From: Pandoraea capi
GTDB lineage: Bacteria > Pseudomonadota > Gammaproteobacteria > Burkholderiales > Burkholderiaceae
Reading direction: 5' to 3'
Assembly (NCBI RefSeq): GCF_902459735.1
Contig: NZ_CABPRV010000002.1
Location: forward strand, 496,001-560,000
Length of the DNA: 64,000 nt
The notes beneath the pieces are model-generated. The model saw only the letters and a program-made list of their open reading frames with translations, did no database searches and had not been told where the DNA came from. Made by a program: the position numbers and the translations under genes. Positions 54,646 to 64,000 of this stretch are shown piece after piece; the stretch's first letter is position 1; each line of letters begins with the position of its first letter.

Positions 54646-55278
54646 CTAGCCAGCGACATCGGCAGTCTTGGCGCCGTCGACGGTGGTCCAGGCCGAGCAC
54701 GTCTTGTGCCCTGTCAACCGGGATGTGTCCGTGCCGATCACCGGCTTGACACAGTAACGAATGCGAACGCCGCGCAAGCCGGCCGAGGGCATCATTTCGC
54801 GGGCGCGCCCGACCACGCGAATGCGCGTCGGTCCGGATGCCGCTTCCCACAGATGCACGCTATCGGTCTCGGGCCAGTCCGCCATCCAGCGATACGAGCC
54901 ACTCACGACGACGCCGACTTGCGGCGTACCACTCATCTTGACTGCCGCGGCCACCGGTCGCATCCGCGTTTCGACTTCCCGCGGCACTGCATCCTGCGAC
55001 TCCACGCGCGACAGCGATGTCCCTTCCATTTCCGATTCGGAAGCCGGGCCGCTCACACTTGCCGTCGATGCCTTGTATTCACTACATCCGACAAGCAGTG
55101 CAGCCACCAATGCGCCGCCCAAACGCATCAGGGTCGTCACGGCGCGCCGCCCACTTGCACGCCCAGCCTTCGGGCGGCTGGACGAATCGGCCAGGAAAGC
55201 GTCAACGTAGGTTGTGGTCATTGGTCCATTACCAATCGCATTGCCGCGTGACATCAAAACGTTACGCGTCACTTTCAC
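54646..55278 (-). CDS. Putative lipoprotein, function unknown
   Basis: Up to 210 residues from a GTG at 55278. ATGs at 55254, 55221 and 55128 are possible and none has a clear ribosome site. A hydrophobic segment (MRLGGALVAALLVGCSEY) ends in a lipobox LVGC, so the protein is probably anchored in a membrane by its lipid. The mature part has no family I recognise; two cysteine-containing segments (RIRYCVKPV and GHKTCSAWTTV) near the end might form a disulfide. It lies 215 bases upstream of the response regulator on the same strand. Palindromes at 55293-55347 are in its promoter region. Confidence 0.7.
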   Translation of the reverse strand: MKVTRNVLMSRGNAIGNGPMTTTYVDAFLADSSSRPKAGRASGRRAVTTLMRLGGALVAALLVGCSEYKASTASVSGPASESEMEGTSLSRVESQDAVPREVETRMRPVAAAVKMSGTPQVGVVVSGSYRWMADWPETDSVHLWEAASGPTRIRVVGRAREMMPSAGLRGVRIRYCVKPVIGTDTSRLTGHKTCSAWTTVDGAKTADVAG

Positions 55279-55675
55279 GACCAGCGGAAATATAGGATAA
55301 ATCTACAAAACCCTACCGTTTTGGAACTCTTTATAGGAAATATCCTAGTCCAAAATAGGAGGATCACCGTTCGCAGCTCACGTGGCGCACGCATTACATT
55401 GCATCTGTATGCGGGAAAAACTCAAGTGACGTAGTGCAAACGCTCACGCAGCGTTCTAATGGACAGTCAGGTGAGGAAAAGATTCATTCGAAAGGTGACT
55501 GTGACGCGAACCACAGTCCCTGAGTCACGCAAGACCGGCGTATCGAATATCAATAATTTCACTCGAAAGACGTTGCGAATTTCGAGGGATTTGGATGCGC
55601 GGTTTAATAGCGAATCAACCACCGATTAAATCGATGGTATTTCTTAGGCTTGCGGGATTTACCGCTTTAAGAGAA
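55279..55675. other. 397-base intergenic region, AT-richer than its surroundings
   Basis: It lies between the end of the TauE/SafE gene and the lipoprotein gene, both minus-strand. It contains the candidate operators at 55293-55360 and an inverted repeat GACTGTG (55497-55503) with CACAGTC (55512-55518). No gene or clear terminator was found. Confidence 0.5.
55293..55360. promoter_or_regulatory. TAGGA-N4-TCCTA palindromes, candidate RcsB/BvgA-like binding sites
   Basis: A perfect arm pair TAGGA-AATA-TCCTA lies at 55334-55347. A weaker copy, TAGGA then TCTA, is at 55293-55305, about 41 bases (four helical turns) away. A half-site TAGGA is at 55356-55360. The arms resemble the known RcsAB box (TaAGaatatTCctA). 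They lie just upstream of the lipoprotein gene and near the RcsB-like regulator gene. Binding is inferred. Confidence 0.4.
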
Positions 55676-56518
55676 TCACGCGCCAAAGGCTTTAACGAAC
55701 ATTCCCAGCGCGACGGCGGCCATGAGCACAGAAAAGATTTGCTGAAGCCGGGTTGGGGCGAGACGCGGTGCGAGTGCACGCCCGAACAGCATTCCGGCGA
55801 CCGCCCCGACGACGAACGTCCAGCCTTGCGCCCCCGGGTGCATGCCGTGCCACCAGGCGTTGGCGACGGTACCCGCGGAGATGAGCGCAATGACGAACAG
55901 CGACGTCGCCACGACACCGTGCACCGTGATGTCTGTGAAGCGGCGCAGCGCGGGAACGATCACAAATCCGCCGCCCACGCCCAGTAATCCCGACGCAAAG
56001 CCCGACACCGCACCGATAACACCGAGCGTGCCAGCCACTCGCCGCGTCCAGTGCAGACGCCCCGTAGACGGATCCATACGGCACGGCGGCAGAGGCGCAC
56101 AGGACACTGCCGCCCCGTTGTCGGCCGCCTTCGCCGCACCGCCTCGCGACGCCCGATACATGCGCGCCGCAACGATGAGCATCGCGACGGCAAACAGCCC
56201 GACGAGCCATCGCTCCGGCAGCCGATGCGCCATCCAGCTACCCAGCGGCGCCATGCAAACGCCAATTCCCGCCATCAATATCGCAGCCCGGTATCGCACA
56301 ATCCCGGCACGCAAGCCCTGCGCGCTACCGACCGCAGCGCTCGCTCCCACAGCGAGCAACGCCACGGGTCCCGCCTGTGGCACGCCCCACCCCAGCCCGA
56401 AGACCAATGCGGGAACGGCGAAAATACCGCCGCCAGCCCCGGTAAGACCCAGCACGAGACCGACAGCCGCACCCAGGACGGCGGCAGCAGACGAGGCGCT
56501 CGAAAAGTCGGGAAACAT
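55676..56518 (-). CDS. Sulfite exporter TauE/SafE family permease
   Basis: 280 residues from the ATG at 56518, with about eight membrane helices in two repeats. Each repeat begins with the glycine-rich motif: GLVLGLTGAGGGIFAVPALV in the first and GLLGVGGGFVIVPALRRF in the second. The family moves sulfite, sulfoacetate, taurine-related or other small organic anions. The substrate cannot be told here. It is separated from neighbours by intergenic regions on both sides. Confidence 0.92.
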   Translation of the reverse strand: MFPDFSSASSAAAVLGAAVGLVLGLTGAGGGIFAVPALVFGLGWGVPQAGPVALLAVGASAAVGSAQGLRAGIVRYRAAILMAGIGVCMAPLGSWMAHRLPERWLVGLFAVAMLIVAARMYRASRGGAAKAADNGAAVSCAPLPPCRMDPSTGRLHWTRRVAGTLGVIGAVSGFASGLLGVGGGFVIVPALRRFTDITVHGVVATSLFVIALISAGTVANAWWHGMHPGAQGWTFVVGAVAGMLFGRALAPRLAPTRLQQIFSVLMAAVALGMFVKAFGA

Positions 56519-56723
56519 GGGCGAGATCCAGCGAAAGGTGATTTGGCACACGATCCAAATCACTATTGGTCATATGCTTATGACGATGAATTATATAGAA
56601 ATGGGCAATTCAGGAAAAGTCCCGGCGGTGGGTTGCCCTAACGATGGGTGCCACGATAAGGACGAATGACGGCAGATGAGGGGAACATGGCGTCGTCGCA
56701 AAACGCCAAGGCAAAATGAAAAG

Positions 56724-56744
56724 CGGCACTCCAGGAGTGCCGCA
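56724..56744 (-). terminator. Rho-independent terminator of the CoA-transferase gene
   Basis: A perfect 9-bp stem (56724-56732 with 56736-56744) with a 3-base loop is followed on the minus strand by TTTCATTTT. It lies 34 bases past the stop codon. Confidence 0.82.
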
Positions 56745-56777
56745 TGATCTGAAAACGAGGGAACAGACGAAATCAGA

Positions 56778-58091
56778 CTAGGTGCGAGATGCCTCCGAGG
56801 GCGGCGTATTCTCCGCCTCGACAGCATCAAGTTCCGCGAGGATGTCGCCCGTGTGCGCGCCGGGTGCGGGCGGATCGATCCGGGTCACCGGGCTTTGTCC
56901 GTTCAACCGAACGGGCGAGACGATCGTGTGCGTCGTCTCGCCACTGGGCAGCACCATAGGCCGCACCCATCCCATGTGCGCGACCTGCGGATCGGCAAGC
57001 ACGCGCGAATACGTGCTGATCGCTGTACAAGGCACCCCGACGGCAACGAGCCTTGCCAGCCAGACGCCTCGATCTTCCTGCACGAATACCGCTTCGAGCA
57101 CGTCGCGCAACGCAGCCTGATGGCGAGCCCGCTCGCGCGCGTTACCGAACCGCGAGTCGTCGAGCAGATCGACCCGGTGCACCAGTGCGCAGATCGCCTG
57201 CCAATGGGCCGGTCCGTCGAGATCCATGCCGAAATACCCGTCGCGCGCCCGGAACGTGGGCCACGGTGCCACCGGGCCACCAAAACGTTTCCCGTCAGGA
57301 CCACTATCAGCGACATTGCCAGCCAGCGGAGACCCCTTGCCGAGTCCTGCCGCATCGGCCAGCGCCTGCCGTTGCCGGGACATCGAGGGCACGCTTTCGC
57401 CGACCGGTTGCACCATCGCTGCCGCAGGAACGAGCCCGGCCCGCTGGGCCGCTTCAGCCCCGGCGTCTCCGGCGCGCAGGGCCGCAATCGCGAGCGTCGC
57501 GCCGAGCATTGGCACGTCGATATGCACGCCTATCCCCTGCTGCTTCGCTGCGACCAACGCTGCCGAGACAGAGAATGCGGCGTAAAGGCCGGCGGCAAGA
57601 TCGGCAACCGGCAGGTCGCGCGGCGGCTCGGCGCCGTGCGACGCCGCGCCGAGCATTCCTCTGAGCGCTTCAAGCGCGGGCACGCCGCCCTGTTGGGCCG
57701 CCGAGCGCGGGCCATCCTGACCGAAAGCGGAAATGGAGACGTAGACGAGATGCGGCTGAACACCGCTTAGCGCGTCATAAGCGAGCCCCGCACGCGACAG
57801 TGTGCCTGGCGGCAGACATTCGATGACGACGTCCGCCCCGCGCACCAGGGTGTGAGCAAGGCTACGGCCTTCGAGTGTGAGCAGATCCAGTGCCACGGAT
57901 CGCTTGTTGCGCCGCAAACCCAACTGCGCGGTTTCGCCGAGCGGGTTCTGGCTATCGCTGGAAAGTTCGTCGACAGGTTCGTCGACCATGATGACGTCTG
58001 CGCCCATGTCGGCCAACAGCATGCCGCAATAGGCACCCGCCGCGCCGCGACAGAACTCAATGACGCGGATCCCCGTGAGTGGTGCGTTCAA
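56778..58091 (-). CDS. CaiB/BaiF family (class III) CoA-transferase
   Basis: 437 residues from a TTG at 58091, chosen because GGGG stands about 7 bases upstream and the protein begins LTGIRVIEFCRGAAGAYCGMLLADMGADVI, where the family begins. The frame stays open another 60 codons without family sequence. A mid-protein Asp in AGLYAAFSVSAALVAAKQ and the C-terminal VGVPCTAISTYSRVLADPQV are typical. The family moves CoA between acyl groups such as formyl, oxalyl, succinyl or carnitine. The substrate is unknown. Confidence 0.92.
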   Translation of the reverse strand: MNAPLTGIRVIEFCRGAAGAYCGMLLADMGADVIMVDEPVDELSSDSQNPLGETAQLGLRRNKRSVALDLLTLEGRSLAHTLVRGADVVIECLPPGTLSRAGLAYDALSGVQPHLVYVSISAFGQDGPRSAAQQGGVPALEALRGMLGAASHGAEPPRDLPVADLAAGLYAAFSVSAALVAAKQQGIGVHIDVPMLGATLAIAALRAGDAGAEAAQRAGLVPAAAMVQPVGESVPSMSRQRQALADAAGLGKGSPLAGNVADSGPDGKRFGGPVAPWPTFRARDGYFGMDLDGPAHWQAICALVHRVDLLDDSRFGNARERARHQAALRDVLEAVFVQEDRGVWLARLVAVGVPCTAISTYSRVLADPQVAHMGWVRPMVLPSGETTHTIVSPVRLNGQSPVTRIDPPAPGAHTGDILAELDAVEAENTPPSEASRT

Positions 58092-58334
58092 TATCTGACC
58101 CCTTTTTGCCTGACGGTTTGTTGTAGTTTTCAACCCTTGGCAACCGTCTGACGCGGCGTTGACGCATTCTAGAACAGTTACTCCACGCCGGTCACTGCGA
58201 AAAAATGGAGGATCGACGGCGCGTTGCCACCGGGCAACAGGGGCGGCCGCAAAGCCCGTCAGGACATGCACCTGACATGAAAGGCAAGGCCTTGCCCCCG
58301 CCTTCCCCGGCCTTCCACCCCCTCGCCCCAGCGG

Positions 58335-59312
58335 TCAAAGCCAGCCGGCTTTACGGAATTTGAGGAACAGCAGCAGGTCGATGATGATCATCACGGCGAT
58401 ACAGATCGGGTAGCCGTAATGGAGCTTCAATTCGGGGATGTCGTCGAAGTTCATCCCGTAAATCCCGGCGATCATCGTGGGCACCGCAAACAACGCCGCG
58501 AACGACCCGAGACGTTTCGTCGTTTCGTTTTCCGACAGCGAAATCATGCCGAGATTGACGGACAACGCGGTTGTCACCATTTCACGCAGCAAATCGATGT
58601 TCTTCGTAATGCGCTGAAGGTGGTCGAAGACGTCGCGAAAATACTCCTGCATACCGCCGCAAAGCTTTGGCGCCATCGCCCCGAACAGCTTGCTGACCGC
58701 CTCCATGAGCGGCACACAGGCGTGTTGCAGCGTAATGAGCCGGCGCTTGAGCTGATACAGATCCTCGATGATCGCGCGCCCTTTGGTGGGCGCATTCGGC
58801 GTGAAAATCTGCTCCTCGATGGCTTCGAGTTGCGCTTCGAGATCGTCGAACACCGGAAAGTAGCTGTCGACGATGGCGTCCATCAATGCGTAGAGCACGA
58901 AGATGGACCCCTGAAGCAGCAAATGTGGCTCCTTCTCCGCACGAGCGCGCACCGCACCAAGCCCCTGCGTCGCATTCGAGCGGACTGAGAGCACGTAGTT
59001 GTGCCCCGCGAAAATCGCCACCTCACCGATCGAGAAGTCGCCGGCGTCGTCCTTGTTGAGCACGTGAAGCACGGCAAAGAGCGAGTCGCCGTACTGTTCG
59101 ATTTTCGGACGCTGATGACCGTGCTGCGCGTCTTCGACGGCAAGGTCGTGCAGACCGAACTCATGTTGCATCTGCGCCAGCTCTCCCGGGCCCGGGTCCT
59201 TGAGCGCCACCCAGACGAAGCAATGCGGACGTTCGAGATAGTCCGAGATTTCGTCGGGGTGCAGATCGGCGATCTTGCGGCCATCCTCATAGGCCACGCA
59301 ATTCACTAGCAT
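58335..59312 (-). CDS. corA: CorA family magnesium/cobalt transporter
   Basis: 325 residues from the ATG at 59312 with AGGAAG just upstream. A large cytoplasmic N-terminal funnel domain leads to two C-terminal helices. The selectivity motif YGMNF begins the periplasmic loop between them, and the protein ends with KFRKAGWL. It forms a pentameric inner-membrane channel for Mg2+ and related divalent ions. It is followed, across an 82-base gap upstream, by the Pat-type gene in the same direction. Confidence 0.95.
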   Translation of the reverse strand: MLVNCVAYEDGRKIADLHPDEISDYLERPHCFVWVALKDPGPGELAQMQHEFGLHDLAVEDAQHGHQRPKIEQYGDSLFAVLHVLNKDDAGDFSIGEVAIFAGHNYVLSVRSNATQGLGAVRARAEKEPHLLLQGSIFVLYALMDAIVDSYFPVFDDLEAQLEAIEEQIFTPNAPTKGRAIIEDLYQLKRRLITLQHACVPLMEAVSKLFGAMAPKLCGGMQEYFRDVFDHLQRITKNIDLLREMVTTALSVNLGMISLSENETTKRLGSFAALFAVPTMIAGIYGMNFDDIPELKLHYGYPICIAVMIIIDLLLFLKFRKAGWL

Positions 59313-59394
59313 TCGTCTTCCTGGTCGAGGCGGCCGCCCTGCCCCGCGAGCAAACGCCGGGCGCAGTGAGCGTGCCGGCCGCCATCGTCCGCCG

Positions 59395-62100
59395 TCACAT
59401 CTTGCGTGTCTCCCGCGCCTGCGCCGTCTGTTGCAGCGGCAGCCGGATATGAAGAATGCCCGCCTCCATTTCCTTGTCTTCGACAAAACCGAGATGACGG
59501 GCGAGTGTCAGCATACGCGTATTTGCCGAGAGCACATAGCCGATGAGTTCCCCAGTGCCCCGCTTGCGGCTGTAATCAACGATGTGCTCCATGAGCGCGC
59601 GTCCCAGGCCGCGCCCCTGCGCCGCCGGACTCACCGTCACCGCAAACTCGGCGACCGTGTTGTCGGGATCCGCGAGCGCCTGCACCACGCCGAGCAAACG
59701 GGTTTGCCCGGCCTCGTCCTTTTCCGTGGCGACGAACGTCATTGCGCGGTCGTAGTCGATCTGCGTGACGCGCGCCATCTGTGAGTGCGACAACTCCTTG
59801 ATCAGCCCGAAGTAGCGGAACTGGACGTCTTGCGGTGTAAGCGTATGGAAGAACGCGTTGTACGCCGGCTCGTCCTCCGGCCGGATCGGACGCACCCGCA
59901 CCGGCTTGCCGCCCGCATCCACGGTACTCTCCAGCTCCTGCGGATACGGCGCGATGGACAGCCGGCCATGTCCCGGCACGGCAGGCGCGCGCGCCACGAT
60001 GCGAGCGTCGAGCGCGAGCACACCGCGTGCGTCGGCAAATAGCGGATTGATATCGAGTTCCGCGATTTCCGGCACGTCGCACACCAGTTGCGAGAGCTTC
60101 ACCAGCGTCAGATAGATCGCCTCATGATCGGCGGCGGGACGATTGCGATACCCCGCCAGCAGCCTCGACACGCGTGCACGCGCCACCATGTCGCGCGCGA
60201 GATTCAGATTCAGTGGCGGCAGCCCGATCGTACGATCGGCAATGACCTCGACGGCCGTGCCGCCTTGCCCGAACAACAGCACCGGCCCGAAAACGTTGTC
60301 GGTCGCCACGCCCACGATCAATTCGAACGCCTCCGCGCCGTTGGCCATGCGCTGCACCGAATAACCGGTCACGCGAGCGTCGGGTTTCGCGGCCAGCGCG
60401 CGCTTGCGAATCTGACGCGCGGCCTCGCTCGCCTGCTCCGCCGTTTCGATGTTGAGCACGACACCGCCGACATCCGACTTGTGCGTGATGTCCGGCGAAA
60501 TCAGTTTGACGGCCACCGGAAAGCCGATGCCCTTCGCCAACTCGCCCGCGAGTTCGGGCGTCCCGGCGACGAGCGTCTCCACGACCGGAATGCCGTAGGC
60601 AGCGAGCACGCCCTTCGCTTCCGGCTCCGTGAGAAGCGCTCGTCCCTCGCGCATGGCACTGTCGACGATGGCCCGCACACGCGCCACGTCGGGCGCGAAT
60701 CCCGGCGGAATGGAGGGCGGCGTCTCCATCAGCAGCGACTGGTTGCGTCGATAGTTCACCGCTTCGAGAAACGCCCGGGCGGCATTCTCCGGCGTGTCGT
60801 AGGTCGGCAGGCCGGCCTCACGACAGATGCGACGCGCGCGCTCGGCCGTCTCGCCACCGAGCCAGCAGGTGAAGACGTTTTTTGGTGGCTTGGGTAACGC
60901 CGCAAGCGCGTTCGCAACGTCGAGACTCGGCATGACGGCCGTCGGCGCCTGAATGAACAGCACCGCAGCCGTCTCGGGGTCGCCGCACAGCGCGGAAAGC
61001 GTTGCCGTATAGCGGTCGAGGTCGGCGTCCCCCCCGATATCGACCGGGTTGACCCGCCCCAGCGTCTTCGGCAGCGCGGCGTCGAGCGCCTCGCGCGTCG
61101 CGTCGCTCAGATGGGCGAGCTTGCCGCCTTCGAGTATTAGCGCGTCGGTGGCCATCACGCCGGCACCGCCGCCGTTGGTCATGATCGAGAGTTTGTCGCC
61201 GACGAACGGGCGTAGACGGGCGAGCGTCTCGACGGCGGCAAACAATTCATCCGTCGTATCCACGCGCAGCATCCCGGCGCGCCGGATGGCAGCGTCGTAC
61301 ACGTCGTCCGATCCGGCCAGCGCCCCCGTATGCGAGGCGGCTGCCTGCGCGCCCTCGGGCACGCGTCCCGACTTGATCACGACGACCGGCTTGTTACGTG
61401 CGGCCGCGCGCGCAGCCGACATGAACTTGCGCGCGTCGCGAATCGATTCCATGTACATCAGAATGGCGTCCGTGCCCGGGTCGCTCGCGAGATAGTCGAG
61501 CATGTCGCCGAAGTCCACGTCCGCGCTGTCGCCCATCGAGACGAAATGCGAAAAGCCGATCTCACGGGCATCGGCCCAGTCGAGCACAGCCGTCGTCAGC
61601 GCCCCCGACTGGGAGACGAAGGCGAGTTTGCCCGCCCGCGCGCCCATGTGCGCAAAGCTCGCGTTCAGGCCGATGCCGGGGCTCAGCAGCCCGATGCAGT
61701 TCGGCCCGAGAATGCGCAGCACATGCGGCTTCGCGTTCTTGAGCATGCGCTCCTGCAACGTCACGCCGTGGCGATCTTTCTCGCGTGCGAGTCCCGAGGT
61801 CAGCACGACCACCGCGCGAGTACCGCGCTCGCCGAGTTCCTTGATGAGATCGGGCACCGTGGATGGCGGCGTGCAGATGACGGCGAGATCCGGCGCCTGC
61901 GGCAGATCGCCGACATCCCGGTAGCACTTCAGACCGGCCAGCGTCGAATACTTCGGATTCACCGGATAGATGTCGCCCTTGAAGCCCCCGTCCACGACGT
62001 TCTGCAGCACGGTCGTACCCACGCGGCGCTCGCGATTGGACGCGCCGATCACGGCGACCGATTTCGGCTGGAACATCTGGCTCAGGTTACGGGTAGTCAT
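59395..62100 (-). CDS. Pat-type acyltransferase: ADP-forming acyl-CoA synthetase-like domains plus GNAT
   Basis: 901 residues. A CoA-binding Rossmann domain opens MFQPKSVAVIGASNRERRVG. Succinyl-CoA-ligase-like domains follow, with the phosphohistidine motif AASHTGALAGSDD. An ATP-grasp domain spans about 480-700. The C-terminal 170 residues are a GNAT domain with the acetyl-CoA site SPAAQGRGLGRAL. This order matches YfiQ/Pat protein lysine acetyltransferases, which acetylate acyl-CoA synthetases and other enzymes. The synthetase half is usually regulatory there. The SHTG histidine is retained here, so synthetase activity cannot be excluded. Confidence 0.93.
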   Translation of the reverse strand: MTTRNLSQMFQPKSVAVIGASNRERRVGTTVLQNVVDGGFKGDIYPVNPKYSTLAGLKCYRDVGDLPQAPDLAVICTPPSTVPDLIKELGERGTRAVVVLTSGLAREKDRHGVTLQERMLKNAKPHVLRILGPNCIGLLSPGIGLNASFAHMGARAGKLAFVSQSGALTTAVLDWADAREIGFSHFVSMGDSADVDFGDMLDYLASDPGTDAILMYMESIRDARKFMSAARAAARNKPVVVIKSGRVPEGAQAAASHTGALAGSDDVYDAAIRRAGMLRVDTTDELFAAVETLARLRPFVGDKLSIMTNGGGAGVMATDALILEGGKLAHLSDATREALDAALPKTLGRVNPVDIGGDADLDRYTATLSALCGDPETAAVLFIQAPTAVMPSLDVANALAALPKPPKNVFTCWLGGETAERARRICREAGLPTYDTPENAARAFLEAVNYRRNQSLLMETPPSIPPGFAPDVARVRAIVDSAMREGRALLTEPEAKGVLAAYGIPVVETLVAGTPELAGELAKGIGFPVAVKLISPDITHKSDVGGVVLNIETAEQASEAARQIRKRALAAKPDARVTGYSVQRMANGAEAFELIVGVATDNVFGPVLLFGQGGTAVEVIADRTIGLPPLNLNLARDMVARARVSRLLAGYRNRPAADHEAIYLTLVKLSQLVCDVPEIAELDINPLFADARGVLALDARIVARAPAVPGHGRLSIAPYPQELESTVDAGGKPVRVRPIRPEDEPAYNAFFHTLTPQDVQFRYFGLIKELSHSQMARVTQIDYDRAMTFVATEKDEAGQTRLLGVVQALADPDNTVAEFAVTVSPAAQGRGLGRALMEHIVDYSRKRGTGELIGYVLSANTRMLTLARHLGFVEDKEMEAGILHIRLPLQQTAQARETRKM

Positions 62101-62333
62101 AGCGGCTCCGGGGGGATGCAGAAGATGCAGGGGATGCGGGGCAGGACATGCAAACGCGCGCGCCGGGATATGCCGGTGCGCGCGTTCGTCTTCGGCCCTC
62201 GGCGAATCGACCGAATCTGCCGGTCTGACAACGAGATGCGCGGGTCACGACACCGATGTCCGTCGAGGACCCGGCACCGTGCCCGTGCGTGTCGCGGGCA
62301 CCCGAACGGATGCCCGGCAACCGCGTCACTCAG

Positions 62334-62819
62334 TCACTCACCGCGCAGGTGCGCTTCGACCTTCCACAGGTGATCGTCGACACCGCGCGAGATTTCGGTG
62401 AAGACGTCCGACGTGGTCGCGTCGCCGATTTCGGCGGACGCATCGATCAGGCCACGAATGATCTCGCCATACGCGGCGAGCGCTTCGGCCAGTGCAGCGG
62501 CATGATCGAGACCGCGCTTGAACTCGTTCTTGTAAGTCGGCAGTTCAGTCTTCTGAGCCACCGTCTGCACGCGGCCATCAGCCACGCCGCCCAGCGCGAC
62601 AAGACGTTCGGCGCACAGATCGGCCCACTCGATGGCCGCGTTATAGACGTTGTCGAACAACAGGTGCAGCTCGATGAAGCCCGGGCCATGCACGTTCCAG
62701 TGCGCCTGCTTCGCCTGACGCTGCACATCGATGCCGTTGACCAGCCCGCGACTCAGTTGATTGACCGATTCGATACGGATTTTTTCACCGAGCGTGTTAC
62801 GCGTATGATTCAGAGCCAT
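62334..62819 (-). CDS. dps: Dps family DNA-starvation / ferritin-like protein
   Basis: 161 residues from the ATG at 62819 with AGGAG 7 bases upstream. The ferroxidase motif reads AKQAHWNVHGPGFIELHLLFD followed by EWADLCAERLVALGG, with the conserved His, Asp and Glu ligands. It forms 12-subunit shells that store iron and protect DNA from oxidants. It lies between Pat and HdeD genes, all on one strand but with gaps of 149-233 bases, so they are probably separately expressed. Confidence 0.95.
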   Translation of the reverse strand: MALNHTRNTLGEKIRIESVNQLSRGLVNGIDVQRQAKQAHWNVHGPGFIELHLLFDNVYNAAIEWADLCAERLVALGGVADGRVQTVAQKTELPTYKNEFKRGLDHAAALAEALAAYGEIIRGLIDASAEIGDATTSDVFTEISRGVDDHLWKVEAHLRGE

Positions 62820-62968
62820 TTGACACTCCTGACGTCTGGCGGCCCGCAGGTCGCCGGGGGGGGAAGCCGTCGGCATCGGACACCGGCCGTGCTGCCTTGC
62901 TGGCCGGGCTCGTGCGGACGAAGGGAAACGGATGGGATGTGTGCTGAGTTCACCCTGTTTGCGAGGGG

Positions 62969-63541
62969 TCAGGACCCGAGGTGCCCCGAGGGCGCAGGCG
63001 ACACACGGTGCCCTGCGCCTCGCAGTCTGAAACCGGCCATTGCCAGCAGCACGCCCCAGATGATGGCCCACGACCCGATGGCCCAGATCAGGGCGAGCGC
63101 GCCCGCGCCCGGCTGCCACATGATGAAGATGGCAAACAGAATGCTGAACACGCCGGACAGAATGACCCACAGTTCGCCCTTGATCTCGCGACGCAGCGCG
63201 ATGCCGGCGGCCACCTGCAACACGCCGGTGACGAAACTCCAGGCCACGATATAGATGAGCAACGCCACGGCGGTCAACGCCGGGTTGAGATAAGTCAGGA
63301 CTCCGATGACTATGCCCGCGATACCTTGCAGCAGCGGCAGCCACCAGTCGGCGTGCTCCTGGCGCGCGCTCCATGCGCCGCCGAGCGAGAAGATGCCGTC
63401 CACGAACGAAAACGCGCCGAAACAGAGCACCAGCACCGCAATCGTCACGCCCGGTAACGCAAAGGCCGCGATTCCGAAGATCACGGCCAACACGCCGCGC
63501 AGCACAAGCAACCACCAGTATTTCGACAGAAGTCTGAGCAT
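62969..63541 (-). CDS. hdeD: HdeD family acid-resistance membrane protein
   Basis: 190 residues with about six membrane helices. The opening LLSKYWWLLVLRGVLAVIFGIAAFALPG is the usual HdeD start. Later helices hold ILSGVFSILFAIFIMW and the ending region IWAIGSWAIIWGVLLAMAGFRLR. HdeD in E. coli supports acid resistance at high cell density. Function beyond family likeness is inferred. Confidence 0.92.
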   Translation of the reverse strand: MLRLLSKYWWLLVLRGVLAVIFGIAAFALPGVTIAVLVLCFGAFSFVDGIFSLGGAWSARQEHADWWLPLLQGIAGIVIGVLTYLNPALTAVALLIYIVAWSFVTGVLQVAAGIALRREIKGELWVILSGVFSILFAIFIMWQPGAGALALIWAIGSWAIIWGVLLAMAGFRLRGAGHRVSPAPSGHLGS

Positions 63542-64000
63542 GGCATCCCTCTCGTGAAATATCCGCAGGCAGCGAACACGGGCGACTGACGGCCTAGCAC
63601 ACGTTTGATGTGATTGGGCGCCCGATGCGCGTCAAGAAGTCATTCTAGAGACGGCTTCGACGTGAGAGCAAGTGAAATATGTGCGAATGCTTGTGCCATC
63701 GGCAGCCACTTTGACGCGCGTCATCTGATGTCGATTTGCTGCGCCGCATACCAGACGGCACTTTCAGTGCCGGCGCCCGCGAATCTCGCGCCAGCCCTGC
63801 GGCATGGGGCCGCACCTCACGACGTCACCCCACGATCGTTACCGGAAATCCCCCCGATCATGCGCACTGCGTCACAAGAGAACGTGCGCGTTGCGCGTAT
63901 GTATCCGACACTCGCCGAGCGGCATTTCCGCCTTCGCTTGGGATCATTCCGAAAACACTTTGATCGGGCGTATTTCGGGCAAATGCCTTCATAAACTACG
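63542..64000. other. Right-edge region without a recognisable gene
   Basis: 459 bases upstream of hdeD. It must carry the hdeD promoter. A plus-strand frame at 63614-63994 has no family likeness and no ribosome site, and I do not call it. Nothing else stands out. Confidence 0.5.

Noticed and set aside
63614-63994. Plus-strand frame near the right edge
   Set aside because: No ribosome site, no family likeness and composition like non-coding shadow frames.

Overview
The window is GC-rich, densely coded DNA from a chromosome of a betaproteobacterium. The gene set (a bcs cellulose operon with bcsG, arginine succinyltransferase genes, homogentisate genes, a Pat-type acyltransferase and many LysR regulators) fits Burkholderiaceae. 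Pandoraea or a close relative is my best guess, but no marker gene in the window proves it. I see no rRNA, tRNA, CRISPR array, integrase or insertion sequence.

Layout. 1-1173: the 3' end of an outer-membrane efflux gene and an overlapping TetR regulator. 1225-13604: a catabolic and transport island. A minus-strand trio (flavin monooxygenase, RidA-like, DUF1028) diverges from a LysR gene, which is followed by a Rieske oxygenase and a complete polyamine-type ABC importer. An MFS carboxylate-type transporter and a ferredoxin reductase lie next to it. 13685-15875: a tandem universal stress protein and an aldo/keto reductase.

16091-29398: a cellulose operon on the minus strand, bcsB-bcsZ-bcsC-bcsQ-bcsA-bcsG, with a BcsR-like gene divergent from bcsB. 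29405-33250: a HAD phosphatase, an FUSC-type transporter and a methyltransferase. 33495-34118: a broken RelE/HigB-type toxin beside an intact antitoxin. 34156-38345: a HI0933-type flavoprotein, a methyltransferase, two paralogous tiny membrane proteins, a DUF1488 protein and an FMN reductase.

38432-42610: arginine catabolism genes astD-astB, with astE divergent. 42843-46066: a large orphan protein and an AI-2E family transporter. 46578-50304: hmgA-fahA for tyrosine/phenylalanine breakdown, with a divergent LysR gene. 50337-55278: a hybrid histidine kinase with its own Hpt domain, an RcsB/BvgA-like response regulator and a lipoprotein gene. Palindromes resembling RcsB sites lie upstream of the lipoprotein gene. 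55676-63541: a TauE/SafE permease, a CoA transferase, CorA, a Pat-type acyltransferase, Dps and HdeD, all on the minus strand.

Most worth a second look are: the 1.2-10.7 kb island with a RidA homologue lacking the catalytic arginine; the internally deleted toxin with a surviving antitoxin; the unusual bcs layout; the RcsB-like circuit with candidate operators; the twin small membrane proteins; and the 637-residue orphan. Functions are assigned by reading motifs and family likeness in the translated sequence. No database search was run.
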